Source: Actinomadura sp. DC4 (GTDB lineage Bacteria; Actinomycetota; Actinomycetes; Streptosporangiales; Streptosporangiaceae). From it: a stretch of DNA of 64,000 bases. Positions 42,402 through 53,325 of the stretch are shown in pieces (the stretch's first letter is position 1; each line of letters opens with the position of its first letter). The notes below the pieces were generated by a model. It searched no databases and was not told where the DNA came from. It saw only the letters and a program-made list of their open reading frames with translations. The stretch lies in assembly GCF_030406325.1 (NCBI RefSeq), contig NZ_JAUEQY010000018.1:124001-188000 (forward strand), read 5' to 3'. The position numbers were made by a program, and so were the translations under genes.

Positions 42402-43527
42402 GCGCGACGAGCGACTTCCAGGAGACGGATACCCGGCCCGCCGACGAGGTGGGCGGTAAGCGCGGCAGGCGCGGGTACGTCGTGGCGGCGGGTGTGCTCG
42501 CCGTCGCCGTCGGCGGCGGCACGACGGTCTTCCTGGTGTTCCAGGGCGGTGACTCCAAAGCGTCCGCGCAGCGGAACGCGCTGCCCGCCGCGACCGCCTC
42601 GATCGCCCGCGGGGACGTCGTCGACACCGAGTCGGTCGACGGGAAGCTGACCTACTCCGGCGAGCGGTCCCTGTCGACCGGCGCCTCCGGCGTCGTCACC
42701 TGGGCGCCGGAGGAGGGCGCCACGATCCGGCGCGGCAAGTCGCTGATCAAGGTCGGGGACAAGCCCGTCGCGCTCATGTACGGGTCCCTGCCGCTCTACC
42801 GGACGCTGAGTGAGGGCGTCGGCGACGGCCGTGACGTGAAGCAGCTCGAGAAGAATCTCAAGGCCCTCGGTTACGGCGACGGCATGACCGTCGACGACGA
42901 GTTCACGGACGTGACCGCCGAGGCGGTCGAGGACTGGCAGGACGACATGGGCCTGTCCGAGACGGGCAGCGTCGACGCGAGCCAGGTGGTCTTCGAGCCC
43001 GGAGCCGTACGGGTCAACGAGGTGAAGGCCGAGGTCGGCGACCGGCTCGGCGCGGGGCGTCCGGCGCTGACGGTGACCGGTACCGAACGCGTCGTGCACG
43101 TGGACCTGGACGCCACCAAGCAGCGGCTGGCCGAGAAGGGCGCCGCGGCCACCGTCGAGATGCCCGACGGCGAACAGGTCCAGGGACGTATCGAGAAGGT
43201 CGGCACGGTCGCGAAGGCGAGCGGGTCGGCTGACCAGAACAACGACAAGTCCACCATCGACGTGGACATCAGCATCCCCGCCGAGGGCGCCGGCGGTCTC
43301 GACCAGGCGCCCGTGACGGTCGACCTGCGACGCGATCGCAGCAAGAACGTGCTGTCGGTACCGGTCGAGGCGCTGCTCGCACTCCGCGAGGGCGGCTTCG
43401 GCGTCGAGGTCGTCGAGGGCGGCACCAGCCGGATCGTGGCGGTACGGACGGGCACGTTCGGCGCCGGGCGCGTGGAGATCACGGGCGCCGGCCTGCGCGA
43501 GGGCATGAAGGTCGGGGTGGCCGGCTC

Positions 43528-43531
<4 letters not shown>
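42398..43531 (+). CDS. Membrane-anchored efflux adaptor (MacA/HlyD-like) with peptidoglycan-binding-like domain
   Basis: 377 residues from GTG 42398. An N-terminal cytoplasmic tail and one membrane segment (GYVVAAGVLAVAVGGGTTVFLVF, about 27-49) are followed by an extracellular adaptor. A peptidoglycan-binding-like unit sits at about 145-195 (DVKQLEKNLKALGYGDGMTVDDEFTDVTAEAVEDWQ). A beta-barrel part (VPVEALLALREGGFGVEVVEGG) is near the C-terminus. Actinobacterial adaptors of this layout work with MacB-like ABC transporters, here the next two genes, each joined by a short overlap. Confidence 0.88.
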
Positions 43532-44230
<699 letters not shown>

Positions 44231-44238
<8 letters not shown>

Positions 44239-45439
44239 CCTCTACGACGGCCGGCGGCTGTCCCCGGCGCGGCTCGGCCCGCGAGACGTCTTCCGCGTCG
44301 GCCTCTCCGGGCTCCGCGCCCGCCCGACCCGGGTCGTCCTGTCCGCCCTGGGCATCGCGATCGGCATCGCCACGATGGTCGCCGTCATCGGTATCTCCTC
44401 CTCCAGCAAGGAGCGCCTGCTGAGCCAGCTCGACACGCTCGGCACCAACCTGCTGACCGTGGAGCCCGGCCAGACGCTCTTCGGCACGGACGCCAAGCTC
44501 CCCGAGACGTCGGTGGCCATGGCCCGGCGCATCGGCTCGGTGACGACGGCCTCCGCGGTCGGAAAGGCCGACACCTCCGTACGGCGCACCGACCTGATCC
44601 CCGTGGAGGACACCAGCGGGATCGCGGTCCAGGCCGCCACCGGTGAGCTGCTCACGACGCTGGACGGGACGGTACGGACCGGGAGCTGGCTGAGCGCGGC
44701 CACCGAGCGCTACCCGGCGGTGGTGCTGGGCTGGGAGAGCGCGCGCAGGCTCGGGGTGACCCGCGTCGGCGCGCAGGTGTGGATCTCGGACCGGTGGTTC
44801 ACCGTGGTCGGGATCCTGAACTCCCTGCCCCTGGCCCCGGAGATCGACCGCTCGGCGCTGGTCGGCTGGGACGCGGCCACCCGGTACCTCGGCTTCGACG
44901 GCCACCCCACGACGCTCTACGAGCGGTCCAAGGATGAGGCGGTGGAGGCCGTACGCGACGTGCTGCCCCGTACGGTCAGCCCGGAGAACCCCGAAGAGGT
45001 GAAGGTGAGCCGTCCTTCCGACGCCCTCGCGGCGAAGGCCGCGGCCGCCGGGGCGTTCACCAACCTGCTGCTCGGCCTGGGCGCCGTGGCGCTGCTCGTG
45101 GGCGGCGTCGGCGTCGCCAACACGATGGTGATCTCGGTCCTCGAACGGCGCCGCGAGATCGGCCTGCGGCGCTCGCTGGGGGCGACGCGGGGGCAGGTAC
45201 GCACGCAGTTCCTGTCCGAGTCGCTGCTGCTGTCGGCGCTGGGCGGCGTCGCCGGGGCCCTGCTGGGGTCGCTGTTCACGGTCGCCTTCGCGGCGTACCG
45301 CGGCTGGCCTCCGGTCGTACCGTCGTGGGCACTGGCCGGCGGCGTGGCCGCGACCTTGGTCATCGGCACGATCGCGGGCATCTACCCGGCCATGCGCGCC
45401 GCCCGACTGTCCCCCACCGTGGCCCTGACGACCACCTGA
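44231..45439 (+). CDS. FtsX/MacB-type ABC permease
   Basis: 402 residues from GTG 44231; GTG 44228 is possible but too close to GGAG. TM1 is near 30-50 ([23 protein letters not shown]), followed by a MacB periplasmic-type domain (about 55-260). Three more TM segments follow near 275-400, the last in [43 protein letters not shown] is the conserved cytoplasmic loop. The length and four-TM plan are standard. It completes the operon that starts at 41892. Confidence 0.92.
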
Positions 45440-46306
45440 CGCCGAGCGCCCGTCCGGAACCCCGTGGCCTCGGGGCCAGGGGGTCGCCGGCGGCCGGGCG
45501 ACCGATGCCGCCGCCGTCCGGCGGCGACGCACGCGGCCGGCCGGCTTGTCGGCGGGTGTGGCACGGCCTGGCGGGGTGCGCGGCACGCGGATCGGGTGGC
45601 CGGCTTGGAGGCGCGCGGCTCGGGCCCGGTGGTGCGAGCTGGTCGTCCGGATCGACCACCTGGGCGCACCTTGCCTGCGGGCCGGGCCCGGCGTCCGCGC
45701 GGCGCAGGTTCACCAGCGGGATCCGCGCGAGACCGGGACCGAGGCCGACCGGCCGGCGGCGTGATGCCGTGGGCCGCCCATCCGGTCCGCCGGCTCGACT
45801 AGAGGCGTGGTGCCTCGCTGTCGGCGCGTGGCTTCGCAGGCCGCTTCTCCGCCATAGCGCGACCGGCACCGCCGGGCTCGCGCTTCTCGCAGGCGCCGGA
45901 CTCGCCGCCGCTCATACTCGACCACCCACTCACACATCGGCCACCTACACGTTGGGCCTCGTTGGGCCTCGTTGGGCGCGGTCAGCGTCCGCGCCCGGTC
46001 CGCGCCGGGGCGGCGCGGCGCTCTCCGCCAGGGCCACCCGCACGGCCCGGAGACGCTGCGCTCAGACGAAAGGCCCGACCCTAGGCGGGCAGTCCACCCA
46101 GCATCGACTGCCCACACGCTGGGTGCCTTCAGCGCCCGCGCCCGGCCCGCCTCAAAGGGCGTCGCGGCGCCTCCATCGAGGCCACCCGTACGGCCCGGGG
46201 ACGGCCGAAAGGCCCCGACCCCGGGCGGCGGTCCATCCAGCACCGCTGGGAACACCGGTCACAGATCCGGACGCGTCCCGCCGGCGGGACAGGGCGGTCG
46301 CCCCGG
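45440..46306. other. Non-coding gap between convergent ABC operons
   Basis: About 870 bp of very GC-rich sequence. Many open frames cross it on both strands but none shows a recognisable protein, a good ribosome site or codon pattern that sets it apart. It holds the imperfect tandem repeat at 45947-46250 and a palindrome GTCCCGCCGGCGGGAC at 46275-46290. Confidence 0.55.
45947..46250. repeat. Imperfect tandem repeat, two units of about 140-165 bp
   Basis: Unit A (about 45947-46112) and unit B (about 46113-46250) share a series of blocks in the same order: ACACG(T/C)TGGG, TCAGCG(T/C)CCGCGCCCGG, GGCCACCCG(C/T)ACGGCCCGG, CGAAAGGCCC, and G(T)CCA(C/T)CCAGCA. Unit A begins with three tandem decamers GTTGGGCCTC/GTTGGGCGCG. 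Differences include short indels that break any shared reading frame, which argues against protein coding. Confidence 0.65.
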
Positions 46307-46332
46307 GGGGTGTCCCGCCGGCGGGACACCCC
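46307..46332 (-). terminator. Perfect 26-bp palindromic terminator
   Basis: GGGGTGTCCCGCC followed at once by its exact reverse complement, ending on the base before the stop codon complement of the minus-strand permease (46333). The core 16 bp also occur at 46275-46290, so two near-identical hairpins stand in line. Confidence 0.75.
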
Positions 46333-47751
46333 TTACCCGGTTCGCTGGAGGGCCTGCGCGGGGCGTAGGCGGGCCGCGCGCCAGCCGCCGAAGGAGCCCG
46401 CGATCAGGCCTCCGGCCACCGCCAGGGCCACCGCCAGGGCGATCGTCGTCAAGGTCACCGGGGCGGTCAGGTGGACGGCGATCGTGTGGGTGCTGCCCGG
46501 GGCGATCTGGCGGTGCATGCCCGTCTCGTTGATCGAGACGTTCTGCGGCGGCGTCGAGCCCGGGTTCGTGGCGACCGTGGCCGACAGGTCCGGTGCCAGG
46601 GCCCGTACGAGGGCCGCGCCCGCGAACCCGATCCCGACACCCAGAGCCGCGCCGATGAAACCGGTGACCACGGCCTCGGCCATCAACTGTGCCACGATCC
46701 GCCTGCTGCGCCAGCCCATCGCCTTGAGTGTGCCGAACTCCCGTACGCGGCGGGTGACGGCGGCCACGGTCAGCAGGCTGGCCACCGCGAACGCCGCGGC
46801 CAGCGAGGCGATCGCCAGCCACCTCCCGAGCTCCTTCGCGAGCCGGGCGGCGCTCGACAGGGAGCCGCTCACCGCGTCGGCCAGGCTCGCCGACGACGTC
46901 ACGGTCGCCGCCGGCAGCAGCGCCGCGATCTCCTTGCGCACCGTCCCGATGGAGGAGGCGTCGGAGGCCTTCACATAGACGGCGTCGACGTGGCCGTTCA
47001 GGTTCGGCAGCCCCTGGAACGCCGCCAGGGCCTGGGCGCGCGCCAGCGGGACGTACACGTCGGCGGCGCCGCCGCCCTGCGGCTGACGGCAGATACCGAT
47101 GACCGTGAAGCGCTTCTTGCTGATGACGACGGCCGATCCGACGCCGATGTGCTCGGCCGCCGCGTAGCCCGCGTCCACCACCGCGACGTCCGACGCGGCG
47201 TCCGACGCGGCGAAGGTGCGCCCCGAGCCGATCGCGGCGGAGGCGTACGGGCCGAGCCCGGTGTGGCCCAGGTCGACGCCGTCGACGGTCGAGGTGGTCG
47301 GGATGGCGCTCGCGGGCGGTTTGCCGTCCGGCCCCAGCTCCTTGAGCGAGGGGACGACCAGCTTGGTGTTCATCAGGGTCAGGCCTCCCGCCGCGGACTC
47401 CACGCCGTCCAGGCGCGCCACCTGGGCGGCCGACGACGCGTCCAGCACGCCGAGGCCCGGAGGGAGCCCGAGGAGGTCCTGGCTCCGGCTCACGGCGCCG
47501 GGGGTGAAGGCGTACTTGGCGGCGTCCGGGGTGCCGAGTTTGGGCGGCTTGGGCGGTGCCACGGTCACGGTGACGTCCGTGCCGATCCCGTACAGCGCGT
47601 GCAGCACCTTCTCCTGGGCCCTCTGCACACCGCCGGACGCGGCGACGACGCTGATGACCAGGCCGATGCCGACGGCCGGCCCCAGCGAGATGACGATCGC
47701 CTGGCGCATCCGCCGTACCAGCTCGTGCCGCAGGAACGTCAGGAAGAACAC
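46333..47751 (-). CDS. FtsX-type ABC permease without adjacent ATPase
   Basis: 472 residues from GTG 47751, chosen by GGAGAGG seven bases upstream; the open frame extends far further without homology. TM1 lies near 18-40 (AIVISLGPAVGIGLVISVVAA). A long extracellular domain (about 45-290) follows, with phrases typical of MacB-type permeases (SRSQDLLGLPP, VAVVDAGYAAAEHIGVGSAVVI). Three TM segments occupy the C-terminal third, with the loop VRREFGTLKAMGWRSRRI-like VREFGTLKAMGWRSRRI. No ATPase gene is next to it; the ATPase at 43528 is a possible partner in trans. Confidence 0.88.
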   Translation of the reverse strand: MFFLTFLRHELVRRMRQAIVISLGPAVGIGLVISVVAASGGVQRAQEKVLHALYGIGTDVTVTVAPPKPPKLGTPDAAKYAFTPGAVSRSQDLLGLPPGLGVLDASSAAQVARLDGVESAAGGLTLMNTKLVVPSLKELGPDGKPPASAIPTTSTVDGVDLGHTGLGPYASAAIGSGRTFAASDAASDVAVVDAGYAAAEHIGVGSAVVISKKRFTVIGICRQPQGGGAADVYVPLARAQALAAFQGLPNLNGHVDAVYVKASDASSIGTVRKEIAALLPAATVTSSASLADAVSGSLSSAARLAKELGRWLAIASLAAAFAVASLLTVAAVTRRVREFGTLKAMGWRSRRIVAQLMAEAVVTGFIGAALGVGIGFAGAALVRALAPDLSATVATNPGSTPPQNVSINETGMHRQIAPGSTHTIAVHLTAPVTLTTIALAVALAVAGGLIAGSFGGWRAARLRPAQALQRTG

Positions 47752-47779
47752 GTGGGCACCTCTCCGCCGGCCGGGACGG

Positions 47780-48265
47780 TCACGATCCGCCGCCCGGGAC
47801 CGACGCCTTCCCGGAGTCGACCCACGCGGGCGGGGCGAGTGACTTGCAGGGCCCGTCCAGCGCGTCGCGGAACCTGGCGGAGCCCGGGTCGATGCCGCTG
47901 GAGGGGCCGAGCTGGCCGGCGCGGCCGTTCGGGTCGGGGAACTTCGGTATGCCGTGGGCGCGCATGCATTTCGCGAACGCGACCGTGTACGTGCCCACGG
48001 AGCCGCCCTGGCCACCGCCGCCGGAGGAGTTTCCGCCGCCGCCCTTGCCCGCCGTCGTCCCGCCGCTGTGCGAGGAGGACGAGCCGGCGCCATTGGGCGT
48101 ACGGCTCGCGGCGACGGAAGGAGGGCTCGCGCTGGGCGGGTCCGCGGCGTCGGAAGTGCCGGAACAGGCGGAGGCCGCCAGGAGGATTCCCGCGAACGGC
48201 GCCGCGGTCAGGCAGGCCCGCCATAACGCGGTTCGGCGCAGGGGGGGCCTCGATATCTTCTGCAT
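47780..48265 (-). CDS. Lipoprotein with CMRAHGI motif, related to the one at 41892
   Basis: 161 residues from ATG 48265 (GAAGGA seven bases upstream). The signal region ends in lipobox LAASAC; the modified Cys lies near residue 34. A Ser/Gly-rich linker follows, then a conserved unit VAFAKCMRAHGIPKFPDPNG and a second Cys (DGPCKSLAPP). The same FA.CMR.HG..(F)PDP unit is duplicated in the lipoprotein at 41892. In both places the lipoprotein heads an operon with an FtsX permease, so the pair are paralogous transporter modules facing each other. The gap to the permease start is 28 bp. Confidence 0.82.
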   Translation of the reverse strand: MQKISRPPLRRTALWRACLTAAPFAGILLAASACSGTSDAADPPSASPPSVAASRTPNGAGSSSSHSGGTTAGKGGGGNSSGGGGQGGSVGTYTVAFAKCMRAHGIPKFPDPNGRAGQLGPSSGIDPGSARFRDALDGPCKSLAPPAWVDSGKASVPGGGS

Positions 48266-48389
48266 CGCTTCGTCCTTCGAATTCGGTGGTTTCCCCGTCG
48301 AGGACAAAGCTATGGAAGCGGCGATACCAGCGCGGTAACGGCCCATGGGGATGGGCATTTACGAAGAAAGAGACTGGTCCCGAACATAC

Positions 48390-48421
48390 GTATGGCCCGG
48401 TTCCGTGGAACCGGGCCATAC
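48390..48421 (-). terminator. Hairpin terminator after the SGNH hydrolase gene
   Basis: 15-bp arms GTATGGCCCGGTTCC and GGAACCGGGCCATAC separated by two bases, 17 bp beyond the stop of the minus-strand gene at 48439. Confidence 0.8.
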
Positions 48422-48438
48422 GCGACGACAGAGAAGGC

Positions 48439-49725
48439 TCAGTGAAGATCGCCGAGCCTTACCGCGCCGGCCATGATCTCGAAACCGGCGTCGTTCAGGT
48501 GCAGATGGTCACCCGCGTCGTAGACGGCGAGGATCCGCTGCGGATCGGCCGGATCCCGTACGGCCTTGTCGAAGTCGGCGACGGCGTCGAACCGGTGGCC
48601 GGTCCTGATCCAGGCGTTCACGGTCGCGCGGATCTGCTCGGTGTCCGCCGAGGAGAAACCGGAACCGCCGATCGGGGTCAGCGTCCCGCCGATCACGCGT
48701 ACGCCGCGGGCGTGGGCGGCGGAGATGAGCCGCCTGTACGCGCCGATGATGTCCGACGCGGTGACCGACCGGCTCGGCAGGCCACAGGGGGTCGCGGGCA
48801 GCGCGGCGAAGCCGAAGTCGTTCATGCCCTCCTGCACGATCACGGCGTCCACGCCGGTCTGGCGCAGGGCGTCGTCGCGCAGCCGCGTAAGACCGGCGGC
48901 GCCGAAGCAGGGCGAGTCGGACAGGATCCGGTTGCCGTTGACCCCCGCGTTGAGCACCCCGGTCGCGCGGCCCGTCTGCTGCAGCCGGCGCGCGAGGGCG
49001 TCGGGCCAGCGGGTGTTGGCGTTCGGGCTGGACAGGAACCCGTCGGTCGCGTCATCGCCGAACGTCACGACCGAACGCGCGTCCCTGGCGGTCGTCCGCA
49101 CGTCCACTCCGGACAGGAAGAACCAGTGGCCGAACGACTGGGCGAACGCCTCGCCGCCGGTCGCCGAGGAGAAGTCGCCGGGGCCGGAGACGTAGTTGAC
49201 CTGGTCGGAGAAGCTGTGGTTCGTGGCCGGCCCGGTGGCCTCGGGAAGGGCGATGCTGACGCTCAGGTTCGTCAGCGGCGCCACCCGCAGCGGGATCGGG
49301 TCGCTCACCGCCTCCGATCCGGCGGGGACGCGGGCGCCGTGCCGCCCGTGAAAGGTGACCGGGACCGGGGCGGCGGTCAGTTCGGCGTCGGTCTTCTGGA
49401 CGCCCACCGTCGCGTTGCCGAGCACCAGGGTCTGCGTGCCGTACGCATTGGAGACGTGGATGCGTAAGTCCGTTCCGCCGACGCTCGTATGGACGATCTG
49501 GCGGAGGGTCTGACCGGTGAATCCCCTCAGGTCCGGGTTGCCCGGGCTGCCCAGGCCGGCCGGTCTCGGCTGCTGCGGGCTGGCCGCCCAGGTGCCCACC
49601 CACTTTCCGGGCCGGCCCCGCTGATGCGCCGACGCGCCGGCCGGGCCGGCGAAAATCATGACCGACGCCAGTGCGAACAACGGCACCGTAATACCGGCGA
49701 CGTTACGACGTGAAACATGCGACAT
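48439..49725 (-). CDS. Secreted SGNH/GDSL-hydrolase-like protein lacking the nucleophile serine
   Basis: 428 residues. A signal peptide of about 32 residues ends in AGASA. After an N-terminal jelly-roll-like part (about 40-205, KWVGTWAASPQQPRP, VSNAYGTQTLVLG), the SGNH fold shows block I as VVTFGDDATDG near 215-225. The family consensus is FGDSITDG, so Asp occupies the nucleophile position. Block II Gly (AGVNGNRI), block III GMNDF and block V DHLHLND with the Asp-His pair are kept. The codon is GAC and the flanks are normal, so a substitution and not a frameshift is seen. It may be an inactive paralogue or use another chemistry. Confidence 0.88.
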   Translation of the reverse strand: MSHVSRRNVAGITVPLFALASVMIFAGPAGASAHQRGRPGKWVGTWAASPQQPRPAGLGSPGNPDLRGFTGQTLRQIVHTSVGGTDLRIHVSNAYGTQTLVLGNATVGVQKTDAELTAAPVPVTFHGRHGARVPAGSEAVSDPIPLRVAPLTNLSVSIALPEATGPATNHSFSDQVNYVSGPGDFSSATGGEAFAQSFGHWFFLSGVDVRTTARDARSVVTFGDDATDGFLSSPNANTRWPDALARRLQQTGRATGVLNAGVNGNRILSDSPCFGAAGLTRLRDDALRQTGVDAVIVQEGMNDFGFAALPATPCGLPSRSVTASDIIGAYRRLISAAHARGVRVIGGTLTPIGGSGFSSADTEQIRATVNAWIRTGHRFDAVADFDKAVRDPADPQRILAVYDAGDHLHLNDAGFEIMAGAVRLGDLH

Positions 49726-49892
49726 GTGCTCCCCCTGTCCATAACGATCAACTCATCAATTTCTTGCTCGACCGGAGCACGCCAAGTACTGTCGCACCGG
49801 GAGCGCTGCCGACGATAGATCAGACGGCCGACGATTACCACAATGCCGTTAGGCCAGTAGTGCATGAAATTGCCGGGGGAGCAGACGGAGCA

Positions 49893-51128
49893 ATGGTCTT
49901 ACCGCAGATTGCCATTCCGAATCTCGTCGATCCGAGGACCTACGCCGACCACGACATGACCGAGGTCTGGCGCCGGCTGAGGTCGACCGACCCCGTCCAC
50001 CGGCATCCCGCGACGCCGCAGGGGCCGGAGTTCTGGGTGGTGAGCCGGTACGAGGACGTCGTGCGGGTGCTCCGCGACGACGGCGACTTCACCTCCGAGG
50101 ACGGCAACGTCCTCACGACGATGTTGCTGGGCGGCGACACCGGCGCGCGGCGGATGCTCGCGGTCACCGACGGGCCGCACCACACCGAGCTGCGCAAACT
50201 CCTGCTCAAGGCCTTCGCGCCGCGCGCGCTGGCCGACGTGGCCGTTCGGGTCCGCCGGCTGATCCGCCGCCTGCTGGAGGAGTCGGTCGAACGCGGCGGC
50301 TGCGACTTCGCCCGCGACGTCGCGTCGGTGATCCCGCTGGAGACCATCTGCGACCTGCTCGACGTGCCGGTCGCAGACCGGCCGGAGGTGCTGCGGCTCA
50401 CCAAGTCGGCGCTCGCGTCGGACTACGAGACGCCCGGCGCGGACGTCGACCGGATCGCGCGCGGCGAGATCCTGCTGTACTTCAGCGACCTCGTGACCGA
50501 GCGCCGGAAGCGGCCGGGCACGGACCCCATCAGCCTGATGGCGACGGCCGAGGTCGGCGGCAGGCGCCTCGACGACGAGGACATCATCCTCAACTGCTAC
50601 AGCCTCATCATGGGCGGAGACGAGACCAGCCGCCTGTCGATGATCGGGGCGGTGGAGGCCTTCGCAGCGCACCCCGGCCAGTGGGCGGCGCTGCGGAACG
50701 GCGACGTGACCGTCGAGAGCGCGGGCGAGGAGATCCTGCGCTGGACGACGCCCACGATGCACTTCGGCCGTACCGCGCGCGCGGACGTGCGGCTGGGTGA
50801 CCGGTCGATCGCGGCGGGGGACCTCGTCACGCTGTGGTTCACCTCGGCCAACCGCGACGAGACGGTGTTCCCCGACCCTGATCGTTTCGATCTCGGCCGC
50901 TCGCCGAACAAACACCTGTCGCTCGGTTATGGCCGGCACTTCTGCCTGGGCGCCTACCTCGGCCGCGTGGAGATCAACGCCATGCTGGACGGCCTGCGTA
51001 CCTTTGTGCAAGACATCGAACAGGCCGGACCCGGCCGCCGGATCTTCTCCAACTTCCTGTCGGGCATGAGCAGCCTGCCGGTGCGCCTAAAGGGCGACCC
51101 CGCCGGGCCGTCCAACTGGAAAGAATGA
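49893..51128 (+). CDS. Cytochrome P450, probable tailoring or precursor hydroxylase of the downstream NRPS
   Basis: About 411 residues from ATG 49893. The frame is open up to 49710 but the added 61 residues look unlike P450. The I-helix motif is MGGDETSR near 240, ExxR in EEILRW near 290, and the heme loop LGYGRHFCLG near 350 with the Cys ligand; the first position is Leu where Phe is usual. The third codon is TTA (49899). Its place before the exporter and NRPS and its resemblance to P450s acting on carrier-bound amino acids suggest side-chain hydroxylation, but the substrate is not evident. It is divergent from the SGNH gene. Confidence 0.88.
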   Translation: MVLPQIAIPNLVDPRTYADHDMTEVWRRLRSTDPVHRHPATPQGPEFWVVSRYEDVVRVLRDDGDFTSEDGNVLTTMLLGGDTGARRMLAVTDGPHHTELRKLLLKAFAPRALADVAVRVRRLIRRLLEESVERGGCDFARDVASVIPLETICDLLDVPVADRPEVLRLTKSALASDYETPGADVDRIARGEILLYFSDLVTERRKRPGTDPISLMATAEVGGRRLDDEDIILNCYSLIMGGDETSRLSMIGAVEAFAAHPGQWAALRNGDVTVESAGEEILRWTTPTMHFGRTARADVRLGDRSIAAGDLVTLWFTSANRDETVFPDPDRFDLGRSPNKHLSLGYGRHFCLGAYLGRVEINAMLDGLRTFVQDIEQAGPGRRIFSNFLSGMSSLPVRLKGDPAGPSNWKE

Positions 51129-51277
51129 GCTGTGGTCCCGCGCAAACACGTCTGTTAGCCTGCCGACGGCGAGCGGGGGGAATATCGCCGCGTGGGCGGA
51201 TATCTTCGCGTCCCATTCATCAATGTATCTGTCACCGACCCGCATGATTTTTCCATGCGCAGGAGGTTCTCGTCGTT

Positions 51278-53308
51278 ATGCTCGGATCTCCAGGCCCCAT
51301 GACGATGCGTGCACTCGGCGATCCTTCGGTGACCCGTCAGCGCATCAGACCGGGAACCGTTCGAAAGATCTTTCCCTATGCGAAGCCCTATCGCTGGGGA
51401 ATCGCGCTCCTGATGCTCGTCAGCGTGTTCGACGCGGTCATCACCGCGTCGAGTCCATTACTTCTTAAGATCATTATCGACAACGGCATCGTCAAACGCG
51501 ACACCGGTCTGGTCATCATGCTCGCCGTCATCGTGGCCGGCCTCGCCGTGCTCGACGCCGTCGTGGTGCTCGCCCAGCGGTTCTACTCCTCGCGGATCGG
51601 CGAGGGCCTCATCTACGACCTGCGCACGAAGGTGTTCCGGCACATTCAGCAGCAGCCGATCGCGTTCTTCACCCGCACGCAGACGGGATCCCTGGTCAGC
51701 CGGTTGAACACCGACGTGATCGAGGCCCAGCAGGCGATCTCGTCGCTGCTGACGATGGTCGTCTCCAGCCTGCTCTCGCTGGTCCTCGTGCTCCTCGCGA
51801 TGTTCTACCTGTCCTGGCAGGTGACGGTCATCGCGCTGATCCTCATCCCGCTCTTCCTGCTGCCGGCCCGGCTGATCGGGCGCGGCCTCCAGCGGTTCAC
51901 GCGAGAGTCGATGCAGCTCAACGCCGAGATGGGCTCGTTGATGAACGAGCGGTTCAACGTCGCGGGCGCAATGCTCGTCAAGCTGTACGGGCGGCCCAGG
52001 GACGAGTCGGACCTGTTCGGCAACCGGGCCGCGCGGGTCCGCGACATCAACGTGGTGACGGCGGTGTACGGCAGGGTGTTCTTCATCGCCATGACGCTGG
52101 TCGCCTCGCTGGCGACCGCGCTGGTGTACGGCCTCGGCGGCAGCCTCGTCATCGACGGGACCTTCCAGATCGGCACGCTCGTGGCGCTCGCCGCCCTGCT
52201 GACCCGCCTGTACGGCCCGATCAACCAGCTGTCTACCGTGCAGATCAGCGTGCTGACCGCGCTGGTCAGCTTCGACCGGGTCTTCGAGGTCCTGGACCTG
52301 AAGCCGCTGATCGCCGAGAGCCCCGAGGCCGTCGCGCTGCCGGCGGGCGAGCCGGGCCGGGCCGCCCCGGAGATCGAGTTCGACAAGGTGGCGTTCCGGT
52401 ACCCCAAGGCCAGCGAGATCTCGCTGGCCTCGCTGGAGTCGATCGCGCTGCCGACCGCCGAACGCTCCGGGGACCAGGCCGTGGTCCTGCGCGACGTCAG
52501 CTTCTCCGCGCCGGCCGGAAGGCTCACGGCGCTGGTCGGCCCGTCCGGGGCGGGCAAGACGACCATCACCCACCTCGTGTCGCGGCTCTATGACCCCGGC
52601 TCCGGAACCGTACGGATCGACGGGCACGACCTGCGGGACCTCACGCTGGACTCGCTGCACGACACGATCGGCGTGGTCACCCAGGACGCCCACATGTTCC
52701 ACGACACGATCCGCGGCAACCTGATCTTCGCCCGCCCGAACGCGACCGAGGACGAGGTCGTCGAGGCTTGCCGGGCGGCCCAGATCTGGGACCTGATCTC
52801 CTCGCTTCCGAACGGGCTCGACACCGTGGTCGGCGACCGCGGCTACCGGCTCTCCGGCGGGGAGAAGCAGCGGGTGGCGCTGGCCAGGCTGCTGCTCAAG
52901 GCGCCGTCGGTCGTGGTGCTGGACGAGGCGACCGCGCACCTGGACTCAGAGTCGGAGGCCGCCGTGCAGCGCGCGCTCGAGACCGCGCTCGCCGGGCGGA
53001 CCTCCCTCGTCATCGCGCACCGGCTGTCGACCATCCGCGAGGCCGACCAGATCCTCGTCATCGACGACGGCCGGGTCCGCGAACGCGGCACGCACGACGA
53101 GCTCCTGTCACGCGGCGGCCTCTATGCCGAGCTCTACCACACGCAGTTCGCGCGGCAGTCGGAGAACGGCTCCGGCCCCGCGGCGCCCCCTCCTCCCGAG
53201 CCCCCGGCCGAGCCGGCGCCGATGGGACCGACCAGGAAAAGACTGGGCGGCGGCGGTTTCTCCGGGACCCGGGGTTCCATGCCGCATTTCCCCGGCGGCG
53301 ATATCTGA
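51278..53308 (+). CDS. ABC exporter, fused membrane and ATPase domains
   Basis: 676 residues. Six TM segments lie in the first 310 residues (type I exporter fold; [18 protein letters not shown] is the coupling region). A nucleotide-binding domain follows: Walker [10 protein letters not shown] near 423, signature LSGGEKQR near 526, Walker B VVVLDEAT near 545, H-loop IAHR near 578. The last 45 residues are a Pro/Gly-rich tail. There is an insertion of about 20 residues before the first conserved strand of the ATPase ([15 protein letters not shown]). No C39 peptidase. AGGAGG lies ten bases before ATG 51278. It has an in-frame TTA at 51458. Likely exports the product of the adjacent NRPS. Confidence 0.92.
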   Translation: MLGSPGPMTMRALGDPSVTRQRIRPGTVRKIFPYAKPYRWGIALLMLVSVFDAVITASSPLLLKIIIDNGIVKRDTGLVIMLAVIVAGLAVLDAVVVLAQRFYSSRIGEGLIYDLRTKVFRHIQQQPIAFFTRTQTGSLVSRLNTDVIEAQQAISSLLTMVVSSLLSLVLVLLAMFYLSWQVTVIALILIPLFLLPARLIGRGLQRFTRESMQLNAEMGSLMNERFNVAGAMLVKLYGRPRDESDLFGNRAARVRDINVVTAVYGRVFFIAMTLVASLATALVYGLGGSLVIDGTFQIGTLVALAALLTRLYGPINQLSTVQISVLTALVSFDRVFEVLDLKPLIAESPEAVALPAGEPGRAAPEIEFDKVAFRYPKASEISLASLESIALPTAERSGDQAVVLRDVSFSAPAGRLTALVGPSGAGKTTITHLVSRLYDPGSGTVRIDGHDLRDLTLDSLHDTIGVVTQDAHMFHDTIRGNLIFARPNATEDEVVEACRAAQIWDLISSLPNGLDTVVGDRGYRLSGGEKQRVALARLLLKAPSVVVLDEATAHLDSESEAAVQRALETALAGRTSLVIAHRLSTIREADQILVIDDGRVRERGTHDELLSRGGLYAELYHTQFARQSENGSGPAAPPPPEPPAEPAPMGPTRKRLGGGGFSGTRGSMPHFPGGDI

Positions 53309-53325
53309 CGTTGTTCGATCCACGC

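Noticed and set aside
45710-46255. 181-codon minus-strand frame in the repeat-bearing gap
   Set aside because: No start context or recognisable motif, and the repeat units it crosses differ by frame-breaking indels.
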